A stretch of DNA of 53,810 nucleotides, taken from the NCBI GenBank assembly GCA_002428935.1, contig DIYG01000053.1:1-53810 (forward strand), read 5' to 3'. The stretch is from Halieaceae bacterium UBA6060 (GTDB lineage Bacteria; Pseudomonadota; Gammaproteobacteria; Pseudomonadales; Halieaceae). The notes beneath the pieces are model-generated. The model saw nothing but the letters and a program-made list of their open reading frames with translations, was not told the DNA's origin and searched no databases. Shown piece after piece: positions 35,507-42,973 of the stretch. The stretch's first letter is position 1, and the number at the start of each line of letters is the position of its first letter. The position numbers were made by a program, and so were the translations under genes.

Positions 35507-36297
35507 CGCTCTATGCGATAGGCGCTGGCGAGTAATTCGTAGGCGCGCTGCTTTCGTGCCGCGATCTGCTCAGTGCGCCAATCGTTGGCGAGCACTGATC
35601 TAAGCGCTTCGAAATCGGGCGGCACAGCGTTGCGCGAGGTAAGGCGTACCAGGTGCCAGCCAAAGCCTGACACCAACGGTCCCTGCCATTCTCGAGACGG
35701 ACTCAGCCCCCTAAGCCCATCGGCAAACTGCTGTCCAAAGCGCGCTTCAACGTCTCGCATTGGGCTGGCTTTGATCAAGGCCGGTAAGCTGGTGGCTTCG
35801 CCAGGAGTGCCGCCACGACCAAGCGCGTTTCGCGCGGCCCTCTCGCTGGAGAAAAGGGCCTGTTCAAAGGTCACCTCAGGATTCGCCGCTGTCTGACCGA
35901 CGTATCGGTCCGCGTTGGTTTCCAGATAGGCACGAAGCATCTCTTCCGTTGGCTCAACCGTCTCCGCCGCAAGGCTGGCAGACAGGTCCATCTTGGAAAC
36001 GAGTCGACGACGTACGACCGCATCGCCCTCATCGAGGCCCAGGCGCAGGGCTTCGCGATACAACACCTCTTCCCGCACATAGGCATCAACCGCCTGATCG
36101 AGCTCGGCGTCTGTGGGAGCGCGCCCCATGGTCAGCGTCCAACTCTCGGCAATCTTCTGTCTTTCGCTTCCGCCCACTTTGATCACACGGCTGGCGGGAT
36201 CGGGCGGGGTACCGCCCCAGGTGAGTACCACGAAAAGAACAACGCCAATAGCAACGAATTGAAGCAATGGCTCGCGCAGCAAGAGTTTTAAGTTCAC
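35503..36297 (-). CDS. Membrane-anchored PpiC-type peptidylprolyl isomerase
   Basis: A 264-residue protein with a single N-terminal membrane anchor (about 11-29), a SurA-like helical region (DAYVREEVLYREALRLGL) and a C-terminal parvulin-like domain ending in SGFGWHLVRL. The parvulin core is short and divergent. It should assist folding of an exported partner. The partners are probably its operon neighbours: it lies 12 bases after the DUF3604 lipoprotein gene and overlaps the HupE/UreJ gene by 4 bases. Confidence 0.83.
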   Translation of the reverse strand: MNLKLLLREPLLQFVAIGVVLFVVLTWGGTPPDPASRVIKVGGSERQKIAESWTLTMGRAPTDAELDQAVDAYVREEVLYREALRLGLDEGDAVVRRRLVSKMDLSASLAAETVEPTEEMLRAYLETNADRYVGQTAANPEVTFEQALFSSERAARNALGRGGTPGEATSLPALIKASPMRDVEARFGQQFADGLRGLSPSREWQGPLVSGFGWHLVRLTSRNAVPPDFEALRSVLANDWRTEQIAARKQRAYELLASAYRIER

Positions 36298-36309
36298 GAA
36301 AAAGCCCAG

Positions 36310-38238
36310 TTACGATCGAGGTTTCAACCAGATGGGCGAGGTATACGCGCGCTCTTGCGCGACGGCATCGGCCATTGCCTCCTCGGACAAGGTCACACCA
36401 AAGCGCACAGCATCAAAGAGTGTCCAGCGCGGTGTTGGGATTTCCAGCACGCGGACATAGTAGAACGCACGCTGACCCGCGCGATAGTTGGGATCGGTCC
36501 AGGTTGTTCGTAGCTCTGCTGCCCCGATCGTATTGGTGTAGGAGGCATCTTCACGATTCACCGTGTCGCCAACCGGCGCCAGCTTTCCATCGATTATCTG
36601 ACGCGTGTTCGCGTCACCCCAGGCAACGTTGTAGATCTGCTCCTGCATTTCACCTGAAGCGTCGAGCCAACCTTTAATGACCTGAACTCGATCCAAATTG
36701 GCGCCGTCGGGGTCTTTCAGCACGCTAATCATAAAGCTGGGGGCGGTGCCGGTATCGTCGAGCTCTCCTCCCATCGGTACACCTTCCGAGTAGCCCTTAC
36801 GCACCCAGTCGCCATCCCAATCCGCCGAGGTAAAACCGTGGCCACCAAATACACGCACGGTCATGCGCGGGCCGGTGGTGGCATACACTTCGCGCCGGGC
36901 AAAGGCATCAAAGATCTCAGCGCGAGTGTTACCGCGCGCCCATGCCGCGGCATAACCGCCAGCCAGATAGTGCCAGCCAAAGCGGCCCTCTCTTGTCCCG
37001 AGGTTTTGCACTTTCATCGATCGGTCCGTATAGGACTGCTCGTTCCCGGTGTGTTTCCCCCAAAAATTGTCCTCGTCACCCGTGGCCAGCGAAGTGTGAC
37101 TATCGGTCGAACCGATCATGCCGAAGGCGTAGGGATTAACACCGAGCTGTTGCTCAAGGGTCAGACCGCGCTTCAGCGCCGAGCGCGCATAGGAGCCCGC
37201 GTACATGCCCGGTTCGGTCTTTTGACTCAAATCTAGATTGCCCTTCTCCCAGCCTAAAACACCGAATCCAGCCATTTCATCGTTGGGAGAAAGCAGCGGG
37301 TGCGTTTCGCCGTCGCCCTTGATCTGGGTAACTTCGATCACTGGCTCCGCCCAGGCGCGCAGGGCGGCGTACTCGGCGGTCATGGGTGAGCCGTCTTCCA
37401 TGGTCATCTGGAACATCAGGCCATTCGACAGATTCCCGTTGTGTGGAATTGCAAGCACCCGTCCACCCGTATCTTTCTCGTAGGCGCGCATGTATTCCCA
37501 CAACTGCGGAGCCTCTGTATCTATGCCAGGAAACGGGAACGTTTGTCGTGTCTTGTCACTCCCATCGCGAAACATGACCACACGATGCAAATTGTTGCCA
37601 TCTGGCATCGCCGTCCATTCATAGCCTGCTATGGCAGAAAACACGCCGGGCTCGTTGTAACGATCGAGGATACTAAGCTGCGTATTCCAAATGTCCTCGG
37701 TCCTGGCGTCTGCACCCTCATCATTTGCGAAAGCTTCGGGTATATCGCCGCTGGCTGCCGCAGCGATGAGCTCGCCGATCGCGCGGGCTGATTGCTCGGG
37801 ACTTTCGTGCATCATGTCGTACCAGCGCAAAATCGTCTCATCGCGCAGTATCCAATTGATGTACCAACGCGGGGCGTCATAGAGTTGGCGGGTGGCCCCA
37901 AGGGCATCGGAGTGGTCTGCAATCACCAGAAAATCAAGGGGGCGGGCTAACTGCGTCTTGGCACCGGTCGTTGCAATGACCTCCTCTCCACGAGCGAAGC
38001 GAAGCGCTTCCTCCGGTCCCAGTCGCGTGCCAAAACCAAAGGCGTCGACCGAGTTATCGGTATGAAGGTGAGTGTCACCCCAGTAGGGCCTTTCGGGAAA
38101 CTCGGCTAGCTCTATCGTATTGGAGCCATCGCCGGCTTTTTCCGCGCTGACTTTCTGCTCGCTCTCAGAACACGCCAAAAGACCTGTTGCCAGCACGCCC
38201 ACGCACCCGAGCGTTATCCATGCTTTGTGCATAGCCAT
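36310..38238 (-). CDS. DUF3604 domain lipoprotein
   Basis: A 642-residue protein with a lipoprotein signal (GVLATGLLAC, lipid attachment at the cysteine near residue 23) and a DUF3604 domain covering the rest. The start of the domain, YWGDTHLHTDNSVDAFGFG, and later LVIADHSDALG resemble the metal sites of the PHP/amidohydrolase type, which suggests a metal-dependent hydrolase in the periplasm or outer membrane. No biochemical role is known to me. I start at the ATG at 38238, with TAGG 8 bases upstream; a GTG two codons earlier is also possible. It is the first gene of a three-gene cassette with the prolyl isomerase and HupE/UreJ genes. Confidence 0.85.
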   Translation of the reverse strand: MAMHKAWITLGCVGVLATGLLACSESEQKVSAEKAGDGSNTIELAEFPERPYWGDTHLHTDNSVDAFGFGTRLGPEEALRFARGEEVIATTGAKTQLARPLDFLVIADHSDALGATRQLYDAPRWYINWILRDETILRWYDMMHESPEQSARAIGELIAAAASGDIPEAFANDEGADARTEDIWNTQLSILDRYNEPGVFSAIAGYEWTAMPDGNNLHRVVMFRDGSDKTRQTFPFPGIDTEAPQLWEYMRAYEKDTGGRVLAIPHNGNLSNGLMFQMTMEDGSPMTAEYAALRAWAEPVIEVTQIKGDGETHPLLSPNDEMAGFGVLGWEKGNLDLSQKTEPGMYAGSYARSALKRGLTLEQQLGVNPYAFGMIGSTDSHTSLATGDEDNFWGKHTGNEQSYTDRSMKVQNLGTREGRFGWHYLAGGYAAAWARGNTRAEIFDAFARREVYATTGPRMTVRVFGGHGFTSADWDGDWVRKGYSEGVPMGGELDDTGTAPSFMISVLKDPDGANLDRVQVIKGWLDASGEMQEQIYNVAWGDANTRQIIDGKLAPVGDTVNREDASYTNTIGAAELRTTWTDPNYRAGQRAFYYVRVLEIPTPRWTLFDAVRFGVTLSEEAMADAVAQERAYTSPIWLKPRS

Positions 38239-38364
38239 AATCACCTAAAGTATCTTTATTGTTGCGCTCAGCATTGCGTCGGAGACAACGCGAGTCAAGG
38301 GTGTATAAACAACGAGGGATGGGGTTGCGGGAGACCGGGTTGATGGAGCACCAAGGGCAGATTG

Positions 38365-38520
38365 ATGAGCCTGGTTCCCAGGCGCTATGCGGCGAGTCGT
38401 GGCTGGCACGCACTGGTTGCCCCGGGGATTCTCGTGGGTTTGTTCGGCTACGCGATTGGGACATTTATCGGCGTTTCCATCGCTGCGATGCTCGGTGTGG
38501 AACTCGCCGCGGGAGCGTAG
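38365..38520 (+). CDS. Small single-helix membrane protein or remnant of a transporter C terminus
   Basis: A 51-residue frame with AAGGG 7 bases before the ATG. It contains one clear membrane helix (GILVGLFGYAIGTFIGVSIAA, about 21-41) after a basic segment. The GLFGYAIGTFIG pattern recalls the last helix of DUF819-type membrane proteins, and the frame closes with a stop 8 codons upstream of the ATG, so it may be the remains of a deleted transporter. It lies between the DUF3604 and tetR genes, convergent with tetR. The ribosome binding site leaves open a real small protein. Confidence 0.4.
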   Translation: MSLVPRRYAASRGWHALVAPGILVGLFGYAIGTFIGVSIAAMLGVELAAGA

Positions 38521-38541
38521 CCAGAAACGTATCAGTGAGTT

Positions 38542-39132
38542 CTAAGTGTGCTCCGCGCCGCCGTCCCTAACCATGTCTTCCACGCTTCGTCCCATCGCCT
38601 CCAGGGCCATATCCTGCCACTGTCGGTAGTCGAGGACTTCGCCGATAACGTGGTGACGAAGGCTTACGTAACCATGAAGTACCGCCCATAAACGCAGAGC
38701 TGCGCGCTGCCGCTGGGCCTGGCTCGCGGTTGCCGGTAACAAGCGCGTCACCGCCGCAACCAGGGCCTCGAAGGCTTCTCGAGCCGCCGCGGTTGCTTCC
38801 GGCGACGGCGTGTAGCTATGTCCTGTCTCTCCAAAGATGAGGCGGTAGTGGCCCTCGTTCTGGTGGGCGATGGTGAGATAGTTACGGCCGCCAGCAAGGG
38901 CAGCGGCGACGGGGTCGGCAATGTCCGCGACAGAAAGCACGGCGTCTCGCACTAGAGCAAACCCCTCCACGTAGAGTTCATCCAACACGCCCTGCTTACC
39001 CTGGAAGTGACTGTAAATGGCGATGGTCGATAGGCCCGCCCGCTGACTGATGGCTCGCACGCTCAGCCCCTCTAACCCCTTTTCCAGGAGCAGCTCCGAG
39101 GCAGCGGTAAGAATTCGCTGTTTGTTACTCAA
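38542..39132 (-). CDS. TetR-family repressor
   Basis: A 196-residue regulator with an N-terminal TetR helix-turn-helix (about 5-50, LSVRAISQRAGLSTIAIYSHFQGK) and a C-terminal ligand domain of the WHG type (LRLWAVLHGYVSL). The start is a TTG, supported by AGGAG 7 bases upstream and by the good family N terminus MSNKQRILTAA. It is divergent from the flavoprotein-DUF2855 operon. Two matching inverted repeats in the 132-base gap lie over that operon's promoter, so it is very likely a repressor of that operon. Confidence 0.9.
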   Translation of the reverse strand: MSNKQRILTAASELLLEKGLEGLSVRAISQRAGLSTIAIYSHFQGKQGVLDELYVEGFALVRDAVLSVADIADPVAAALAGGRNYLTIAHQNEGHYRLIFGETGHSYTPSPEATAAAREAFEALVAAVTRLLPATASQAQRQRAALRLWAVLHGYVSLRHHVIGEVLDYRQWQDMALEAMGRSVEDMVRDGGAEHT

Positions 39133-39154
39133 AGGCGGTCTCCTCGGGGCTGTG

Positions 39155-39200
39155 TTGACACCTTAACATAACGGCGTTATGTTAACCATAACACTGTTAT
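39155..39200 (+). promoter_or_regulatory. Promoter of the flavoprotein operon with two tandem TetR-type operators
   Basis: TTGACA (39155-39160) and TATGTT (39178-39183) form a -35/-10 pair with 17-base spacing. Operator 1 is TTAACATAAC-GGC-GTTATGTTAA (39163-39185), a perfect 10-bp inverted repeat that covers the spacer and -10. Operator 2 (39188-39200) repeats the core ATAAC-NNN-GTTAT. The centres are exactly 20 bp apart (39174 and 39194), about two helical turns, which fits two repressor dimers side by side. Assignment to the adjacent TetR protein is by position. Confidence 0.8.
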
Positions 39201-39264
39201 TAAATACACAGCGGCCTCGTCGCGCTACTAAGGCAAACCGAGGAGCCCCAATGGAGGAATCACT

Positions 39265-40686
39265 GTGACGGAGAAGATTTTGGAGACGGACTACCTGGTG
39301 GTGGGAACCGGAGCCGTTGGTATGGCGTTTGTGGATACGTTGCTTTCGGAGTCCGACGCCCGGGTAATCATGGTGGACCGATACGCCAAGCCAGGCGGCC
39401 ATTGGAACGCTGCCTACCCATTTGTGCAGTTGCACCAGCCATCCCAGTTCTATGGGGTCAGTTCCAAGGAACTCAGCAACGGTCGCCTGGAGCAGGGCGG
39501 GTGGAATGATGGTCTGAATGAGTTGGCCAGCGGCGCCGAAGTCAGCGCGTATTTTGATGACGTCATGCGCCATCAGTTTTTGCCCTCGGGCAGAGTTCAG
39601 TACTTCCCCATGTGCGACTATCTCGGAGATGGCAGGTTTGTCTCCAAGGTCGGTGGGCAGACCTATCGGGTGCAGGTGGCGAAGAAGACGGTTGACGCAA
39701 CGTTTCTCAAAACGAAGGTTCCCTCGACGCACACCCCGAATTTTTCCATTGAGCCCGGTGTGCGGTTCATGCCTTTGAATGACCTTCCTAGAGTCTCTGA
39801 GCAGCCGGATCGCTATGTGATTGTAGGCGGTGGCAAGACGGGCATTGACGCCTGTTTGTGGCTCCTGCAAATGGGTTGCGATCCGAAGAAAATCCAATGG
39901 ATTCGCCCCCGCGATGCCTGGTTGCTCAATCGCCGGAACACCCAGCCGACGGATGAGTTTTTCTTCGATGTCTTTAATGCTCAGGCGGGACTTATGGAAT
40001 CGGCCGCCGAGGCGGAGTCCTTCGACGACCTGTTTGCGAAGCTCGAAGCCTGTGGCTATTTCTTAAGAATCGATCCCCAGCACAAGCCAGCCATGTTTCA
40101 TGGCGCTACGGTCTCCATCAAGGAGTTAGATGAGCTTCGGAAAATCGAAGATGTGGTGCGGCTGGGGCGCATCACGCACCTGGGCAAGGAAGAAATTCAG
40201 TTTCAAGAAGGGCGTCTGCCCGTGGCGGCGAATACCCTGTTTATCGATTGTTCAGCGCGTCCCGTGGACGAACTACCAGAGGTGCCGGTATTTGCTGGTG
40301 ATGTGATCACGCCGCAGATGGTGCGCTCCTACCAACCGGTATTTAGTGCTGCTCTGGCCGCTCACGTGGAATTGAACTACGAGGGTGACGAAGAGAAAAA
40401 TCATCTTTGCACCGTAGTACCCCCACCGGAGGCGGATACGGACTTCGCTCACTTCACCGCCATTGCAATGATGAACCAGTACAATTGGAGTCAGGATCGG
40501 GCGTTGTCCGAATGGATCCTCAACAACCGCCTCGATGGTTTTGGCCAGTTGGTAAAAAATGCTCAGGGTGATTCGGATAAAGAGGCTCTGCTTAAGCGCA
40601 TGCGCGCCTCGGGGCCATCGGCGGTGATGAACCTGATGAAACTCGATCAGGACTACAAGGCAGAACAGGGAGTAGAGGCGGCATGA
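39265..40686 (+). CDS. FAD/NAD(P)-binding oxidoreductase
   Basis: A 473-residue flavoprotein with an N-terminal FAD-binding motif VVGTGAVGMAF (12-22) and a second nucleotide-binding motif YVIVGGGKTGID near residue 187. The layout is monooxygenase-like, but the classical FMO fingerprint (FxGxxxH) is not evident. The GTG start is supported by GGAGGAA 5 bases upstream; a nearby ATG at 39251 opens only a five-codon frame. The last 4 bases overlap the DUF2855 gene. The operon is controlled by the divergent TetR protein. Substrates are unknown; lipophilic ketones or similar inducers are plausible for such a TetR-controlled pair, by inference only. Confidence 0.83.
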   Translation: MTEKILETDYLVVGTGAVGMAFVDTLLSESDARVIMVDRYAKPGGHWNAAYPFVQLHQPSQFYGVSSKELSNGRLEQGGWNDGLNELASGAEVSAYFDDVMRHQFLPSGRVQYFPMCDYLGDGRFVSKVGGQTYRVQVAKKTVDATFLKTKVPSTHTPNFSIEPGVRFMPLNDLPRVSEQPDRYVIVGGGKTGIDACLWLLQMGCDPKKIQWIRPRDAWLLNRRNTQPTDEFFFDVFNAQAGLMESAAEAESFDDLFAKLEACGYFLRIDPQHKPAMFHGATVSIKELDELRKIEDVVRLGRITHLGKEEIQFQEGRLPVAANTLFIDCSARPVDELPEVPVFAGDVITPQMVRSYQPVFSAALAAHVELNYEGDEEKNHLCTVVPPPEADTDFAHFTAIAMMNQYNWSQDRALSEWILNNRLDGFGQLVKNAQGDSDKEALLKRMRASGPSAVMNLMKLDQDYKAEQGVEAA

Positions 40687-41750
40687 AGCAGTTTGAAGTA
40701 AACAGGCAGGACTTTAACAACTACCGTGTCGCGGATCGCGCCACCGCTGAACTTGCGGAAGGGGAAGTGCGGGTTGCCATCGACTTCTTTGCCTTCACGG
40801 CGAACAACATGACCTACGCTGCAGCGGGGGACATGCTCGGTTATTGGCAGTTCTTCCCCGTTCCGGATGCCGATGGATTCGGTGTGATTCCCGTTTGGGG
40901 TTTTGCCGACGTGACTGAGTCTCGCGCGCCCGATATCGCCGTGGGTGAGCGCCTCTACGGGTACTTTCCCCCCGCAAACGAATTGGTTTTATTGCCGGTG
41001 AATGTCGCCGATCGAACACTTTTTGACGGCACGGAGCACCGTCAGTCTTTGCCACCCCTATACAACCGCTATCAGCGCGTTCGAACCGGTGGCGACGCGA
41101 GCGTTGAACGGCTTCAGGCGTTGTTGGGTCCGCTCTACAACACCTCTTACTGCCTTTGGGACCAGCTTCGAGAAAACGAGTACTACGGGGCTGAGCAAAT
41201 TCTGCTCCTGAGCGCATCCAGTAAAACCAGCATCGGCTTGGCCCTGGCCCTGGCCGACGACGATGACGCGCCGAAGGTCATAGGGCTGACTTCAGAAGGC
41301 AACCGAGAGTTCGTCGCAGGTCTTGGACCCTATGGGGACGCTGTGCCCTACGACGCTGTCGACAGCCTTGCCCAGGTGCCAACGGCTATCGTGGATATGG
41401 CCGGCAATGGGAAAACGGCGCGGGCCCTTGACGATCATCTGGGAGATCACCTGCGGCGTTACATCAGTGTCGGTCTCACCCACTGGGATCAGGCCGAGGC
41501 GGGCCTCGGTGGCGACAATGAACGCAAGGAATTCTTCTTTGCGCCAAAATACATGCTCGAGCGCAGCGAAGCCCTGGAGCCCGGAGAGTTCGTGCGGAGG
41601 GCGCAGAGCTTTGTCGCAAAGGCTGCCGCCAGTTCCGGAAGCTGGCTTCGTCTTGAGGAAGTGCAGGGTGTGAGCGAGCTGAATGAGCGTTTCGCAGATA
41701 TCTGCGCCGGGAAGATGGATCCTTCCGAAGGCTTGATTTGCAAGTTGTGA
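40683..41750 (+). CDS. DUF2855 family protein
   Basis: A 355-residue protein of DUF2855. The family looks like a divergent medium-chain dehydrogenase: N-terminal VRVAIDFFAFTANNMTYA, then a middle segment EQILLLSASSKTSIGLALAL similar to a Rossmann loop region, but without zinc ligands or a standard GxGxxG. The function is unknown. It is translationally coupled (ATGA overlap) to the flavoprotein gene, so the two probably act on the same compound. An AraC regulator follows 20 bases later. Confidence 0.85.
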   Translation: MKQFEVNRQDFNNYRVADRATAELAEGEVRVAIDFFAFTANNMTYAAAGDMLGYWQFFPVPDADGFGVIPVWGFADVTESRAPDIAVGERLYGYFPPANELVLLPVNVADRTLFDGTEHRQSLPPLYNRYQRVRTGGDASVERLQALLGPLYNTSYCLWDQLRENEYYGAEQILLLSASSKTSIGLALALADDDDAPKVIGLTSEGNREFVAGLGPYGDAVPYDAVDSLAQVPTAIVDMAGNGKTARALDDHLGDHLRRYISVGLTHWDQAEAGLGGDNERKEFFFAPKYMLERSEALEPGEFVRRAQSFVAKAAASSGSWLRLEEVQGVSELNERFADICAGKMDPSEGLICKL

Positions 41751-41770
41751 CCATGGCGTAGTTTCCATCG

Positions 41771-42769
41771 ATGGAGAGGCGTTTCACCCAATACGCCGGT
41801 GCTGCTCGGATTCTTTGGCGTATGCTCGAAAGTCGGGGCATTGATCCCCGGCCAATTTACGCGGTGGGGGGCCTCGACGCGGAGGCTCTGCATGGTGAGC
41901 GGAATCGCATTAACTCCGCACAGATGGATCGGGTCTGGGCGCAGATTGACCGCGTTGTAGACGATGCCTGCTTTGCCCTGGATCTCGCAACGTTTTGGCG
42001 CCCCGGAGACTTTCAGTCGCTGGATCACGCCTGGTTGGCGTCTCCAAACCTGGAGAGCGCCTTACGCATATTGGTGCGCTACTTCGATATCGTCGATCAG
42101 TCGACGGCTCTGGAGTTAGTGCCGTGTAAGAGGGGATTAGCCTTACAAGGTAAGCGTAACCTTGGCGGATTCAAGGATTATCCGGCGCTCAATACGGCCT
42201 TTTTCGCGCTCATTGTTCGCATGTCGCGTCTCTTGGCCGGTGAGAAGTTGGCACCCCGGCAGCTTACGCTGCGACACGCCGATGATAGCTGCGCGGCGCA
42301 GTATCAAGCCTGGTTTCGCTGTCCCGTCCATTTCTCTGCGGCGGTGGATGCCGTGATATTTGATGAGACAGATCTTGCTCGTAGCCTCTCGCCCAACCAG
42401 GAAGTTGCCGGAGCCCTGGCTCGTATTCTTCGTCAGGAGCAAACGCGGCTGCGTAGGAATGAGGGGATTACCGGCCAGGTGCACAGCTTGCTGGTGGATG
42501 CCTTGCCCGCCGGCCGCAGCGATCTGAAACATCTGGCTGAGTCCCTTGCTCTTCGTCCCGGCGAACTCCAGGAACGCCTGCGAAACGCGGGCACGACCTA
42601 CCGCGCCGAGGTGGAAAACGCCCGCAAAGGCTTGGCGACCCATTACCTTCAAGACAAATCCTTATCGCTAGTCGAAATTGCCTTCCTGTTGGGGTTTTCC
42701 GAGCAAAGTGCCTTTAGCCGCGCCTGTAAGCGATGGTTCGGAAAGCCGCCCAGCGCGCTTAGGTCTTGA
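41771..42769 (+). CDS. AraC-family regulator (arabinose_bd type)
   Basis: A 332-residue regulator with an N-terminal effector domain (about 20-210) of the type found in OruR/ArgR-like and lipid-responsive AraC proteins. The C-terminal AraC helix-turn-helix pair (about 235-330) ends with LSLVEIAFLLGFSEQSAFSRACKRWFGKPPS. It lies 20 bases downstream of the DUF2855 gene on the same strand. It is probably co-transcribed and may give positive control of the same pathway, alongside the TetR repressor. Confidence 0.9.
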   Translation: MERRFTQYAGAARILWRMLESRGIDPRPIYAVGGLDAEALHGERNRINSAQMDRVWAQIDRVVDDACFALDLATFWRPGDFQSLDHAWLASPNLESALRILVRYFDIVDQSTALELVPCKRGLALQGKRNLGGFKDYPALNTAFFALIVRMSRLLAGEKLAPRQLTLRHADDSCAAQYQAWFRCPVHFSAAVDAVIFDETDLARSLSPNQEVAGALARILRQEQTRLRRNEGITGQVHSLLVDALPAGRSDLKHLAESLALRPGELQERLRNAGTTYRAEVENARKGLATHYLQDKSLSLVEIAFLLGFSEQSAFSRACKRWFGKPPSALRS

Positions 42770-42973
42770 GCGTCGCAAGGGAAGCTAAAACCCCCTCGTG
42801 AGCCTTAGGGCTTATGTCTGTTTTACGGTCAAACGTTTCCTAACCTGGCGTCAAGCCCGGGTGCTGGGTGGCGCTGCATGATGACGCTGGTAGTCACGGG
42901 ACATAGAGCCTGAGTCGTTACGCGCGTGGTGGTAGAACCGCGCGGACACCCCATCAGCGGAGGGAAGATCACC

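Noticed and set aside
39163..39897. A 244-codon antisense frame over the start of the flavoprotein gene
   Set aside because: It would run through the promoter/operator region and has no family resemblance.
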